Shown piece after piece: positions 1-9,341 of a stretch of DNA of 64,000 nucleotides (the stretch's first letter is position 1; each line of letters opens with the position of its first letter). The DNA comes from Desulfobotulus alkaliphilus (GTDB lineage: Bacteria; Desulfobacterota; Desulfobacteria; Desulfobacterales; ASO4-4). Location of the stretch: assembly GCF_007830435.1 (NCBI RefSeq), contig NZ_VLLC01000001.1, forward strand, positions 206,007 through 270,006. Direction: 5' to 3'. Both the position numbers and the translations under genes were made by a program. A model generated the notes under the pieces. That model saw only the letters and a program-made list of their open reading frames with translations, did not search any database and was not told the DNA's origin.

Positions 1-363
1 TTCTTCGGCAAGGGCAATCAGTCCGGTAAGGGGACGGATAAAAACCTCAAAACGCTGAATTTTTCCTTCATCATTGAACTCAATCAGGTCAATGCCCTTA
101 AGGGATTTTTCCCCCACATCGGCACTGAACTCCAAAGCCCAGTTATTTCCCTGCACAAGCTCCCTGTGATAGGTGAAATTCTCAAAAACCTCTATCACCG
201 TTCCCAGCATGACCATGGCTTCCATGCGGGTAGTTTTAGGCTTCCATAATGCAGGGGAATAAAACTGCACATCCTCTGCCAGCATGGCCTGCAGTGCCTC
301 CATGTTCCGGTTAAAAACAATATCATGCCATGCTTCAAGTTTTTTTCTGCTGATCTCGTCCAT
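1..363 (-). CDS. SnoaL-like (NTF2-fold) protein, C-terminus cut off by window edge
   Basis: The frame starts with ATG at 363 and stays open for 121 codons to the left edge, so the C-terminal end lies outside the window. The N-terminus (MDEISRKKLEAWHDIVFNRN) followed by LQAMLAEDVQFYSP and later ALEFSADVGEKSLKGIDLIEF resembles small SnoaL/NTF2-fold proteins, which form cone-shaped single-domain folds acting as hydrolases, isomerases or ligand-binding proteins. No catalytic residue can be assigned. The start lies 7 bases before the stop of the chemotaxis receptor gene transcribed the same way (that stop ends at 371), so the two may be co-transcribed. The fold assignment is by resemblance; the substrate is unknown. 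Confidence 0.6.
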   Translation of the reverse strand, partial: MDEISRKKLEAWHDIVFNRNMEALQAMLAEDVQFYSPALWKPKTTRMEAMVMLGTVIEVFENFTYHRELVQGNNWALEFSADVGEKSLKGIDLIEFNDEGKIQRFEVFIRPLTGLIALAEE

Positions 364-370
364 ATTTCCC

Positions 371-1846
371 CTATTCCTTCATCTCACAGGTATCATTTAA
401 GTCTTTGGCCATCTTTTCAAGGAAAACAGCGGATGCCACCATCTTTTCTATGTCTTCGCGCATGCGTTCCACCGCTTCACTCAGGGCCATCACATGGTCT
501 GCCACCTCATCGCTTCTCTGGGCCGAGTCACCGATACGGGCAGCAATATCCTGAATCACCACACTCTGCTGTTCCACGGCTGCCGCAATGGAATCCTCCC
601 CTTCCCGAATCTGGGAAATGGTGCGGCTGATGGCCTTGTTACTCTGTACCACCTTCTCCACCGTGGCTTCATTGCCGGATATGTGATTGCGTATTTCTTC
701 CGTTGCCTCTCTGGTTTTCCGGGACAGATCCTTGATTTCTCCGGCCACAACGGCAAACCCCTTACCCGCTTCGCCGGCACGGGCCGCTTCAATGGTGGCG
801 TTCAGGGCAAGGAGGTTGGTCTGTTCGGATATCTCCTGAATCACCGCCGTCACGTTACCGATGCGGCGGCTGCTTTCGGAAAGATGATCAATCAGTTCAT
901 TGGCCGCATCCGCCTCCTTCACTGCAGACCTTGCAACGTCTGCCCCTTCATTCACCCGGTCGCGGACCTCTGTGATGGAAACAGAAGTTTCCTCCACGGA
1001 GCTGGCCATGACATGGAGGATTTCTTTTATATCCTGAGTGATTTCTTTTGCTTCCGATGAAATACGGGCCGTTTGAGCAACTTCATCACCCATACTGGCA
1101 CTGCCCGCAGCCAGCGACTTGGAGGCATCAAGGAGATCACAGGCATTTTGGGTTGTCCGCTCAAAGACCTCCTTGAGATTCTCCATATGTTTTGCCAGTT
1201 CAGCAGAAGATCTTGCCTGGGCTTCCATGGCCTCCTGCTGTTTTGCATCGGCCTCTTTCTGGGCGGCCATGGCATTGAGACGCATGCGCTCAATCACATA
1301 CATACATACGGCAATGGATGCCATCTGCCTGAGATAATCCCCGAAGCGCAGTTCCGCCCGCTGTGCCGCATCCACATTAAAAACGGGAAAGGTAATACCC
1401 ATATCAGGGGCAAAGTTAAAAAAAATCAGTGCCGCAACCATTGCAAGAGACCAGCCTACACAGGCCCATAGCCCCTGAAAAACCGCCGCCAGCACGGGAA
1501 ATACCAGAAGCCAGCTCACAGCACTGGACTCCATGCCTCCGGTACGCCAGATATAAAAAAGAAAGTACCAGGCCAGCAGGGTCATCATGTAGGCAGCTGT
1601 CACCCTTGATGAAAGGAGCATACGCTGTAAAAAAGGAGCAAAAACAACACCAAACATCACAAACATGATATTGGTTGCAAGAACACTTTCGCCCATCCGG
1701 AACCAGCGGATGGTTGTGAGCAGAAAAAGCGTTGCGGCAAAAAAGGTAAAAATCACAAGAAAAACGGCAACCCTTTTTTCCTCAGGATTATCCGAGAAGT
1801 CTTCCGGAACAAAAAAATTCCAGAAAGCGTCCTTATATGCACCCAT
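371..1846 (-). CDS. Methyl-accepting chemotaxis protein with multi-pass membrane sensor
   Basis: A 491-residue receptor that should signal through CheW/CheA. The N-terminal 150 residues hold about five hydrophobic segments (around 24-48, 54-74, 81-99, 107-125 and 128-145) with no large periplasmic domain, so sensing is probably within the membrane. A coiled-coil region follows, then the cytoplasmic hairpin with the nearly invariant tip ([19 protein letters not shown], about residues 338-358, then GKGFAVVA). No C-terminal CheR-docking pentapeptide is visible; the protein ends in CEMKE. The start is supported by GGGGGAG just upstream of the ATG. No che genes lie nearby, as is common for stand-alone receptors. 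The ligand cannot be predicted. Confidence 0.93.
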   Translation of the reverse strand: MGAYKDAFWNFFVPEDFSDNPEEKRVAVFLVIFTFFAATLFLLTTIRWFRMGESVLATNIMFVMFGVVFAPFLQRMLLSSRVTAAYMMTLLAWYFLFYIWRTGGMESSAVSWLLVFPVLAAVFQGLWACVGWSLAMVAALIFFNFAPDMGITFPVFNVDAAQRAELRFGDYLRQMASIAVCMYVIERMRLNAMAAQKEADAKQQEAMEAQARSSAELAKHMENLKEVFERTTQNACDLLDASKSLAAGSASMGDEVAQTARISSEAKEITQDIKEILHVMASSVEETSVSITEVRDRVNEGADVARSAVKEADAANELIDHLSESSRRIGNVTAVIQEISEQTNLLALNATIEAARAGEAGKGFAVVAGEIKDLSRKTREATEEIRNHISGNEATVEKVVQSNKAISRTISQIREGEDSIAAAVEQQSVVIQDIAARIGDSAQRSDEVADHVMALSEAVERMREDIEKMVASAVFLEKMAKDLNDTCEMKE

Positions 1847-2233
1847 CTGTCTCCCCCTTTATGCGGTCCTGCCCCTGTTATTTTGCAGAAAGCACCTGTA
1901 AAAAAACACTTTTTTACAAAAACTTCAAACCTTTTCTGCTCCTGTCACCTTCTTGTAGTGATGCTTTGAAAATTTTAGTTTTATTAGCAGAAATCCGAAG
2001 CAAGAACAAGGTTTAGCCCGCATCCCTTTCATTAAAAAAAATCATCCGAGAAAACAACCCTGTTTAAAAGCAAAGATTTTTCTTTACAAAAAAGAAAGTA
2101 TCTGACCGAAGACAAACAAAAAGCGTTGATTTTAGAGGCGTTCGGACGTAATATTATGGAATCAATGCGCTTAAAAGTATTCACCGATTCTCGGCTTCCC
2201 ATGGCTGAGACCTTAGAAAAAACGGGGGCATCC
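1847..2233. other. Intergenic region between divergent genes
   Basis: This gap separates the leftward receptor gene from the rightward STAS-like/PilZ gene and must hold both promoters. The only structure noticed is a weak A/T hairpin at 1898-1917 (a GTAAAAAAA run facing TTTTTTAC). The right part (2126-2233) is in frame with the next gene and could belong to its coding region if an upstream start is used. No convincing promoter pair could be called by eye. Confidence 0.4.
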
Positions 2234-3814
2234 ATGTACAGAATCTTCAAGTCCGAAGAAAAAAACTGCCTTCTTTTAAGGATGCGGGGCCTTGTCACGG
2301 AAGAAGAGGCCATTCGGCTGATTCAGGATCTCACTGCCAGCCTTCGTAGCATGAAAAAAGGATACGGCCTTGTCTTTGACTTAAGGGAATACAGCCCGAG
2401 GGAGGGAGACAATGCAGACTTTATGGTAAAAAGTGCCCTGCGAATCATGGCCATCAAAAAACCTGCTCTGGTTGGCCGCATCTCCCTCCCCATTGCGCTG
2501 ATGCGTATGGACAGAATTTATGCAGAGATGCAGCTGCCCGTCACCTTCAAGGTCAAAAATGCCACAAGCATGAAGGGGATGCTTGGTCTGCTCACCAATC
2601 ACCGGCTGGAGATCTCCCGGACGCTGGCAGAATGGATAGGCACCCTTCCCGAAGACATTGAAAAAGGTCTGCCGGAGGAAAATGGCGATGCACAAACAAA
2701 CAATGAAAATGAGGGGCCTCTCCCGGAAATTCCCCCTTTTATCCGCGGCTTTTCCATTACCGGCAACCCCGTGCGCCATGAGCTGATCCGCATTGAGGTG
2801 GATACGGATCAGGATTTCCACGACACAGCCTACACCTTTGAATTTGCCTACCGCAGGCAAAACCCCTCCGCCACCTGGAACCTCATACCCAGAACGGATA
2901 AAAACCATTCCAGAAACTTCCGGTTTGAAGAAACCGGAAAACATGAAATCTATGTACGTATCACCCGCCCCCAGACGGATTTTGCCAACCCCCTTTTAAG
3001 CGAGTTCCGCATCCCCATCCATATTTCACCGGTGCCTTTGGAAAAACGAACCGGGATGCAGGCAAAAAAAGATACAGTGTTTCCCGTGAAAGGCCAGAGA
3101 TCTTTCCTTCTGCTCAATAAAAACACCACGGATCCTCATTTTTTAAAAACCATCATTTATGAAATCAATATGGATACACAGATGGTGGTTACAGCCCAGA
3201 CCTCCCCTGCCCTGAAAAGTCTTAAGAGCGTCGATTCCCTTGATCTTGTGGCCACGGATCAGAACCACCCGGCAGACGGCAGACCCGGTTTACAGATCCT
3301 GTCACTGGAAGCCCTGCCCAGATACATACTGCCCGATGGTCAGCCAAGGGAAGCCTTGATGCTGCGTTTCACCCTCCCTGTCCGCCAGACAGGTCTGCGC
3401 AGTGAAAGACAGGCTTTCCGCTGTGCCTGCCAGCCCTATACCGACATGATGGCCGGGAAAATCAGGTTTAAAGAAACAAGTTTCACGTCAAAAGAGGATT
3501 TCAGGTTCAATGATATTTCCATGACAGGTATCGGCCTGAAATTTCCCCAAGGCTACGAGACCAGACTGCCGGATGCAGGCAACACCTTTCTTCTGGAGCT
3601 CTTTTTTGAAGCCGTGGAAGGCACCCTTGCAGACATCCATATCCATGCAGAAATCAAGCTTGTAAGAAAAAAAACAGACTCCGAAAGCGGAGAAACCTCT
3701 GCCGGGTTCACCTTTTCGCAACTGGATGCAGACCATGAAACCCTTCTGGCCCGTCACATCAATGCGCTTCAGCTTCTGGAACGCCAGCGCCTGCTCAATG
3801 AAAAACGGAGCTGA
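2234..3814 (+). CDS. STAS-like and PilZ domain protein, putative cyclic-di-GMP receptor
   Basis: The first 125 residues look like a STAS/SpoIIAA-type fold (short strands, then EEEAIRLIQDLTASLRSMKKGYGLVFDLREYSP). A middle beta-rich segment follows. The C-terminal part carries the PilZ signature: RQAFR fits RxxxR, and about 40 residues later DISMTG fits DxSxxG. These are the residues that bind cyclic di-GMP in PilZ proteins. The frame is open from 2126 (TTG), with other ATGs at 2156, 2165 and 2201. I chose the ATG at 2234 because the fold begins just after it and GGGGG lies a few bases upstream; this start is uncertain. It is the first gene of a plus-strand signalling cluster, so I infer that it feeds second-messenger information into that pathway. 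Confidence 0.65.
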   Translation: MYRIFKSEEKNCLLLRMRGLVTEEEAIRLIQDLTASLRSMKKGYGLVFDLREYSPREGDNADFMVKSALRIMAIKKPALVGRISLPIALMRMDRIYAEMQLPVTFKVKNATSMKGMLGLLTNHRLEISRTLAEWIGTLPEDIEKGLPEENGDAQTNNENEGPLPEIPPFIRGFSITGNPVRHELIRIEVDTDQDFHDTAYTFEFAYRRQNPSATWNLIPRTDKNHSRNFRFEETGKHEIYVRITRPQTDFANPLLSEFRIPIHISPVPLEKRTGMQAKKDTVFPVKGQRSFLLLNKNTTDPHFLKTIIYEINMDTQMVVTAQTSPALKSLKSVDSLDLVATDQNHPADGRPGLQILSLEALPRYILPDGQPREALMLRFTLPVRQTGLRSERQAFRCACQPYTDMMAGKIRFKETSFTSKEDFRFNDISMTGIGLKFPQGYETRLPDAGNTFLLELFFEAVEGTLADIHIHAEIKLVRKKTDSESGETSAGFTFSQLDADHETLLARHINALQLLERQRLLNEKRS

Positions 3815-3877
3815 TGCATCCCTAACCGTTTCGAGCTGGTTTTCTTTTATAAAACACCATCAGCTCCGGAGTCTGCC

Positions 3878-5335
3878 ATGGTTCGCCCCTTCTCCATATC
3901 CTTACGTATTCCTCTCTGCTTCCTTGCCATTGCCCTTCTCATGACACTGGCATCCACCATCTTTATGGTTGTGCAGGATCGCAGGCAGGCCATGCGATAC
4001 ATGGAAAAAACCCTGAACCAGATCGATGAAACCTACACGCAGGCCCTTGCCGCCCTGATATGGAATATGGGCTTTGATGAAATCCGGCTCATCACGGACG
4101 GCATTCACAATATTCCCGGTGTGATGCATGTAATTATCAAAGATGACAAAGAAAGCATTCTGGCGGAAAAGGGAAAAGAATCGGCAACGGGGCTGCACCG
4201 TTCCTACACCCTTTACCAGCTTGAGGGCCTTGTTTCTTCCAGTATCGGTTCCCTTGGGGTCACCATGGATCTGGATGCCCTGAACCAGAACATCCGTTTC
4301 ACTGCCCTGCGTATTCTCGCTGCAAGGAGCATAGACCTGATGCTCATGGGCCTTGTCTTTTTGTGGATCATCCACCATCTGGTCACCCGTCACCTGAAAA
4401 CCATGGCCAGCTACACCCAGCAGATGAATCTCGATCGATTGGAAACCCCTTTGCGCCTGCATGGGAGAAAACCGGATCATCCCACAGATGAACTGGACAT
4501 TGTTGCACAAGCCATCAATGCCATGCGGATATCCATAGCAGAGTCCCTGGAACAGAAGGCTGAAAAGGCCCGCATGGAAGGAGAACTCCGGGCTGCGGCA
4601 AACATACAGAAAGTTCTTCTCCCCACCCGACCTCCGGCCATAAAATTTCTGGATCTGGCCTTTTCCTTTGAACCGGCCCTTGAAGTCAGCGGCGACTACT
4701 TCGACTTCTTTCCGCTGGATGAGCACCGCTTAGGTATTGTGGTTGCCGATGCATCGGGCAAAGGTATTCCCGCAGCACTCATTGCCAATGCCGCACGGGT
4801 TCTCCTCATGGCCAACCCCCGGCAGCAGGATGCGCCCGAAGCCCTTTTCAGAACCCTCAACCAGACCCTGCCCGAAGCCATGGGCATGGGCCACTTTCTC
4901 ACCATGAGCTATCTGCTGCTGGATACAAAAAGGCAGGAAGTCAGCCTTGTATCTGCCGGACATGATCCTGTATATATGAAAAAAGCTTCAGGGGAAATTC
5001 TGCCGCTCAAGCCTCCGGGCTATCCTTTCTGTCGTTTACATCAAAAAACATTTGACTTGAGACTGAAAAGCCTTACGCTGTCTTTTGAGCCCGGTGACAC
5101 CCTCTTTGCCTATACAGACGGGCTCAGTGAAAGTCTTTCTCCTGAACAAGAGCCCTTTGGCGAGCAGGGTATCCAAAAAATTCTGGCTGAGCCCCATAGC
5201 CGTGCAGCATACCTGATTCAGCATATGAAAAAGAAGCTTTCGGACTTCTGCCAGCATATTAAACCCTCCGACGATGTGACCCTGGTGGCTGTCTGCTTCT
5301 GCAAAGCGCCCAATGAGGAGAAAGCCAATGCATGA
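3878..5335 (+). CDS. Membrane-anchored SpoIIE/RsbU-type PP2C serine phosphatase
   Basis: A 485-residue protein with one membrane segment near residues 9-32, an extracytoplasmic region (about 33-140), a second hydrophobic segment (about 150-170, MLMGLVFLWIIHHLV), a HAMP-like linker, and a cytoplasmic PP2C phosphatase (about 230-475). Metal-binding motifs are visible: SGDYFDF (D273 region), VADASGKG, SAGHDP, YTDGLSE and the late DDVT. RsbU/SpoIIE phosphatases dephosphorylate an STAS antagonist so that it can capture the anti-sigma kinase. Both partners are encoded immediately downstream. The start has GGAG seven bases upstream. The stop overlaps the next gene by 8 bases, implying translational coupling. 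Confidence 0.9.
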   Translation: MVRPFSISLRIPLCFLAIALLMTLASTIFMVVQDRRQAMRYMEKTLNQIDETYTQALAALIWNMGFDEIRLITDGIHNIPGVMHVIIKDDKESILAEKGKESATGLHRSYTLYQLEGLVSSSIGSLGVTMDLDALNQNIRFTALRILAARSIDLMLMGLVFLWIIHHLVTRHLKTMASYTQQMNLDRLETPLRLHGRKPDHPTDELDIVAQAINAMRISIAESLEQKAEKARMEGELRAAANIQKVLLPTRPPAIKFLDLAFSFEPALEVSGDYFDFFPLDEHRLGIVVADASGKGIPAALIANAARVLLMANPRQQDAPEALFRTLNQTLPEAMGMGHFLTMSYLLLDTKRQEVSLVSAGHDPVYMKKASGEILPLKPPGYPFCRLHQKTFDLRLKSLTLSFEPGDTLFAYTDGLSESLSPEQEPFGEQGIQKILAEPHSRAAYLIQHMKKKLSDFCQHIKPSDDVTLVAVCFCKAPNEEKANA

Positions 5336-5879
5336 TGCCTTTCCATCGTTTCTGGAAGATCCCATGACAACCCTTGCACATCAGGCAAGGGCCCTGAACA
5401 TCCCGGAAGGGGATATTCAAAAAATCTGTATGGAAAAAGACTGTCGGCTGCGCCTTGTCTTTCCAGCAGAAACCCGACAGCTGGAGCTGATCCGAAGGAT
5501 TGCAAGGAGCACCGCAGAAATAACGACGGGGCTGGATTCCGATACGGCAGACGACATTGTTCTTGCCCTGGATGAGGCCTGTACCAATGTAATTGTCCAT
5601 GCCTACGGTCCCCATGCACCCGACGCCTTCATCGAAGCAGAAATCCGTATTTCTTCAAAGGATGTGACCATCATCCTGACGGATCAGGGTGTTCACGGAC
5701 GTGGCTTCCATCCCGAAAAGCTGCCGCCTCCGGACATCAAAGCCCTGTTCACCCATCCAAAGCCCGGCGGCCTTGGCTTTCATCTGATCAAAACAATTAT
5801 GGATGAAGTGCGTTATGAAAAGGGGCCGGGCAGCACCAACAGGCTGACCATGAAGCGCTATCTTTCCAGATCCGGATAA
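5328..5879 (+). CDS. RsbW-like anti-sigma factor serine kinase (HATPase domain)
   Basis: A GHKL-type ATPase with the N box LDEACTNVIVHAYG and the G box KPGGLGFHLIK, the pattern of RsbW/SpoIIAB anti-sigma factors, which bind a sigma factor or phosphorylate the STAS antagonist. The start at 5328 is preceded by GAGGAG with a 7-base spacer. An in-frame ATG at 5313 exists but has no ribosome binding site. The gene overlaps the phosphatase gene. No sigma factor gene is next to it, so the output target is not visible and may be a protein other than a sigma factor, as in partner-switching systems that control secretion or chemosensing. Confidence 0.88.
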   Translation: MHDAFPSFLEDPMTTLAHQARALNIPEGDIQKICMEKDCRLRLVFPAETRQLELIRRIARSTAEITTGLDSDTADDIVLALDEACTNVIVHAYGPHAPDAFIEAEIRISSKDVTIILTDQGVHGRGFHPEKLPPPDIKALFTHPKPGGLGFHLIKTIMDEVRYEKGPGSTNRLTMKRYLSRSG

Positions 5880-5952
5880 GATTCTCCCCCTGTTTTTTTC
5901 ATAACCCTGTCCCCTGCCCCCTCAACGATGCCCAATTTCAGTGAGGTCAGCC

Positions 5953-6300
5953 ATGCTTGACATACGAAGACAAAATATCAATCAGGTGGAAATTCTTCAC
6001 CTTCAGGGTGTTCTCAATGCGGAAACCAGTCCCCTTCTGGAAGAGGTTCTCCAGCAGATAAGCCAAATGCCCCTTCCCATGGTTCTCCTTTGCGTGGAGG
6101 ATCTGGAATACATCAGCAGTGCCGGAATGGGTTGTTTTATCGGAGCCATCGGCAGCATCCGTAAAAAAGGGGGCGACCTCCGCTTTGCCGGAATGCAGCC
6201 ACGGGTGAAGCGCATTTTCACCCTTTTGGATATGGAAGATTTTTTCCCGCAGTTTGATTCCATGGAAAAGGGACTGGCCAGTTTTTCAGAGGGACAATAA
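5953..6300 (+). CDS. STAS-domain anti-sigma factor antagonist (RsbV/SpoIIAA-like)
   Basis: A 115-residue single STAS domain. The phosphorylation loop reads EYISSAGMG; Ser55 or Ser56 corresponds to the serine that RsbW-type kinases phosphorylate and RsbU-type phosphatases restore. The ATG at 5953 is preceded by GAGG at a proper distance, whereas the GTG at 5941 is not. It completes a kinase-phosphatase-antagonist triad with the two genes upstream and is followed 9 bases later by a hybrid histidine kinase. Confidence 0.9.
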   Translation: MLDIRRQNINQVEILHLQGVLNAETSPLLEEVLQQISQMPLPMVLLCVEDLEYISSAGMGCFIGAIGSIRKKGGDLRFAGMQPRVKRIFTLLDMEDFFPQFDSMEKGLASFSEGQ

Positions 6301-6309
6301 GAGGCCACC

Positions 6310-8877
6310 ATGAAACAGCCCCCCACCGACATCCGCCCCATGGGTAATGCCCTGATAGAGCTCATCGCAGAGCTTGGCCAGACGGCGTCCCCTGAAACTT
6401 TTCAGCAGCTTCTCACGGATTTTATCCGGGAACACACAGGCCTTGAAACCTGGCTGGGTATCCATGAATATCCCCATGAAGGGCGCTTTGTTTTTTCCTG
6501 CCATCCCAGCCCTGCGCCCTTTGAAACCCTGAACATTGATCCGGATCAGCTGCCCTCTCTTTTTTCCGGTCAAAGCCTGCTCATGGATCAAAAGTCTGAC
6601 CACGCCCTTGCTGTCATGCCCGTTTTATTCGGAAAAAAAATCATTGCGCTTTTGGCTTCTCCATCGGCCTCCCATGAAAAAATGTGTAGAGAAGAACCCT
6701 TTTTCCAACAACTTAGCGCACTGACGGGCCTTGTCATCCATCATTTTTTCATCCGTCAGGATCTGGAAAAACGTAAAAACGAGATGGAACTGAAGGTCTT
6801 TGAACTGGCCCTTCTGGAAGAGGTGGGAACCAGCCTCAGTCAGGAGCTGGATACGGTCACCATCGGCAGGAAACTGCTGCTCTGTGTTACGGGCTATCTT
6901 ACGGCCACCTCCGCATGTTTCTATATCCACAAGGGAAAGAGTGTTTTTAGCCGTGTGGCCCATACAGGCACCCCCCTGAAATCCCTTCCCATGGAAATTG
7001 CCCTGCCCGAAGAACCTGCAGCGGATACATGGCCCCGGTTTATTGAAAAAGATCCCTACCAGCGCTCCTTTTTCTATCTTTTTCTGGACAACATGGGGAT
7101 GGAGCTGCTTTTTCCCCTGATGAACGGGAAAAAAATGACCGGTTTTGTGATGCTGGGCCAGAGTGCAAAAAACCGCCCCCATTCAAAAACAGAACTCAGC
7201 CTGACCGCTGCCATGATTTCCCAGGCCCTGTCTCCCCTTAGAAATGCGGCCCTGTACACGGACCTGAAAAAAAATAACGAAGCACTGGGAAAATCCCTTG
7301 AATGCCTGAAACAGGAGATGGAAGAAAAGCAGCAGACGCAGGAAAAACTCCTTGAATACCAGGGGGTGGTGGCCGCATCCCAGGATCCTGTGGCCCTCAT
7401 TGACCACAATCTCAAGCTTATCATGGTGAACCGGGCCTGTGCCCATGCCTTTGGCACCCTGCCTGAAAAACTCATCGGTAAAACCATCACTTCCGTCACG
7501 GACACAGAGCTTTTTCACAAAAAACTCAAAGAACCCCTGATGCGCTGCCTTGCCGGAGAAACCGTGCGTTTCCGTTTTTCATGGTCCTTTCCCGAATGGG
7601 GCCTGCGCCATGTGGATGTGGCGGTCTACCCCTATCAGGGACCATTCCAGAAAAAAAGTGCCGCCATTTTCATCCTGCGGGATATCACACAGATGCAGGA
7701 AATGGAAAACCGGCTGCTCCAGTCCCAGAAAATGGAGGCCATAGGCACCCTTGCAGGTGGCATCGCCCATGATTTCAACAACATCCTTGCAGGCATCATG
7801 GGATACACGGAACTTTCCATGGCCAGACTGGAAAGGGATCACACGGCAAGGGATTTTATGGAAAAAGCCGTTGCTGCCTGCAAGAGGGCATCGGATCTGG
7901 TCAAACAGATCCTTTCCTTTTCCCGTGGAGACAGTGCCCACATCAACATGCGCCCCCTCTGCCTTACGGAAATCACGGAAGATGCGTTGAAACTGCTGCG
8001 GGCCAGCCTGCCCGCACCCATAGAAATCACCCTCTCCCGGAAAGAGGCCCCGCTTCCCGTCCTCGGCAATGCCACCCAGCTCCATCAGGTCATTATGAAC
8101 CTCTGCACCAACGCCGCCCATGCCATGCCCAATGGCGGCACCATCACCATCGGTCTGCAGCACATAGGAACAGACCATCAGCTTGCCTCCCTCAACCCTG
8201 CCTTCAAAAAAACCGCCTATGCGGAACTCATGGTTAAGGATCATGGCAGCGGCATACCGGAAGCCTGTATTTCCCGTATCTTTGAGCCCTTTTTTACCAC
8301 CAAGGCCCAGGGCAAGGGTACGGGCATGGGCCTTTCCATCAGCCATGGCATCATTGGCAATCACGGGGGGCTGATTCTTGTGGACAGCCAGCCCGGTAAG
8401 GGCAGCACCTTCCGGGTTTTCCTTCCTCTGGCTGAAGAAGCTGCAACAACACCCAGAAATGAACCCGCACCAGCCATGCCCAGAGGAAACAGGGAACGCA
8501 TTCTGCTTGTGGAGGATGAACCGGATCTGCTACAGCTCTGTGCAGAAATTCTTTCTGGCCTTGGTTACGAAGTCAGGGCTGTGTCCAGACCGGAGCATGC
8601 ACTGAAAATCTTTAAGCAGAATCCGGAAAATTATGATCTGATCATTTCAGACCAGATGATGCCCCGTATGACAGGGGTGAATCTCGCCCAGCATATGCTG
8701 GCCCTCCGGCCGGAGCTCCCTTTTTTGCTCTGCTCCGGTTTTTCCGAAGCCCTCTCTCCAGACATACTGGAAACCATGGGTATCCGGAGCTTTCTCATGA
8801 AACCCTTCACCCGCAGCCAGCTTGCCACCGCCGTCCGTCACCTGCTTGACGAATGTCCCTTTCAGGCCAATCCCTGA
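6310..8877 (+). CDS. Hybrid sensor histidine kinase (GAF-PAS-HisKA-HATPase-receiver)
   Basis: An 855-residue cytoplasmic sensor with no membrane segment. From the N-terminus I see GAF-like regions (about 20-140 and 160-310), a coiled coil (about 315-345), a PAS domain (about 345-465), a HisKA domain with the H box GGIAHDFNNIL (His487), and an HATPase domain with the N box NLCTNAAHAMPNGG and glycine boxes DHGSGIP and GKGTGMGLS. A C-terminal receiver domain has ILLVEDEPDLL, the phosphoacceptor Asp781 in ISDQMMP, and FLMKPF. The layout resembles the CckA-like group of hybrid kinases. AGAGG precedes the ATG. It is last in the partner-switching cluster; no separate response regulator is adjacent, so the phosphate presumably moves through the internal receiver to an unlinked partner. 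Confidence 0.92.
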   Translation: MKQPPTDIRPMGNALIELIAELGQTASPETFQQLLTDFIREHTGLETWLGIHEYPHEGRFVFSCHPSPAPFETLNIDPDQLPSLFSGQSLLMDQKSDHALAVMPVLFGKKIIALLASPSASHEKMCREEPFFQQLSALTGLVIHHFFIRQDLEKRKNEMELKVFELALLEEVGTSLSQELDTVTIGRKLLLCVTGYLTATSACFYIHKGKSVFSRVAHTGTPLKSLPMEIALPEEPAADTWPRFIEKDPYQRSFFYLFLDNMGMELLFPLMNGKKMTGFVMLGQSAKNRPHSKTELSLTAAMISQALSPLRNAALYTDLKKNNEALGKSLECLKQEMEEKQQTQEKLLEYQGVVAASQDPVALIDHNLKLIMVNRACAHAFGTLPEKLIGKTITSVTDTELFHKKLKEPLMRCLAGETVRFRFSWSFPEWGLRHVDVAVYPYQGPFQKKSAAIFILRDITQMQEMENRLLQSQKMEAIGTLAGGIAHDFNNILAGIMGYTELSMARLERDHTARDFMEKAVAACKRASDLVKQILSFSRGDSAHINMRPLCLTEITEDALKLLRASLPAPIEITLSRKEAPLPVLGNATQLHQVIMNLCTNAAHAMPNGGTITIGLQHIGTDHQLASLNPAFKKTAYAELMVKDHGSGIPEACISRIFEPFFTTKAQGKGTGMGLSISHGIIGNHGGLILVDSQPGKGSTFRVFLPLAEEAATTPRNEPAPAMPRGNRERILLVEDEPDLLQLCAEILSGLGYEVRAVSRPEHALKIFKQNPENYDLIISDQMMPRMTGVNLAQHMLALRPELPFLLCSGFSEALSPDILETMGIRSFLMKPFTRSQLATAVRHLLDECPFQANP

Positions 8878-8940
8878 AAATAAAAAACCGCATCCTTTAC
8901 ATCCCTGTCTCCGATGCTTAATTTGGTTGGAATTGTTCCG

Positions 8941-9046
8941 GCCCCGCATGGGGCGGTTTTGATGCCATGCCGTTCTGCTACAAGCCCCTTTGATTCAGGC
9001 CAGAACGACGAAACCAGGACCAGCATCCAATGTAGCTTTATGCTGG
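8941..9046 (+). terminator. Possible weak terminator and a second hairpin
   Basis: GCCCC/GGGGC arms at 8941-8954 are followed by GGTTTTG, a weak terminator-like structure 64 bases after the kinase stop. A second hairpin with CCAGCAT/ATGCTGG arms lies at 9020-9046, just before the next small gene. Both calls rest on base pairing alone. Confidence 0.35.
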
Positions 9047-9080
9047 AATGCTGCTAAACAAGATTCAGGCAGGAGAAAAA

Positions 9081-9335
9081 ATGATCTACGACACCTTAAG
9101 TGAACTTCTGGAAGCCCGCTTCAGCCAGAAAGCCCCCGAAGATACCGTCATTTTTATCTATGATGAAGACCTTTCACAACTGGAAGAACTTCTCACCCCA
9201 GGACCCGACGGCGAGCGTATTTTCAATGCGCCCCTTGTGTTTCAAAAGGCCGCACAGCTTGGCTACTGGTGCGAGGCGGACTGGGACGAAAAGGGCGGCG
9301 GCTTTGTGTTTGCCCCTGAAAACCGGATTCGCTGA
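9081..9335 (+). CDS. Small acidic protein of unknown function
   Basis: An 84-residue protein that I do not recognise. The ATG at 9081 has AGGAGA ten bases upstream, better than an in-frame ATG at 9048. The product is acidic, with VIFIYDEDLSQLEELL and YWCEADWDEKGGG as notable stretches; it lacks membrane segments and has one cysteine. Its stop is 6 bases before the alpha/beta hydrolase start, suggesting co-transcription. The ribosome binding site and tight spacing make it a credible gene. Confidence 0.6.
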   Translation: MIYDTLSELLEARFSQKAPEDTVIFIYDEDLSQLEELLTPGPDGERIFNAPLVFQKAAQLGYWCEADWDEKGGGFVFAPENRIR

Positions 9336-9341
9336 TTTAAA

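Noticed and set aside
494-1060. Plus-strand frame opposite the chemotaxis receptor
   Set aside because: Antisense to the conserved signalling domain; no family resemblance.
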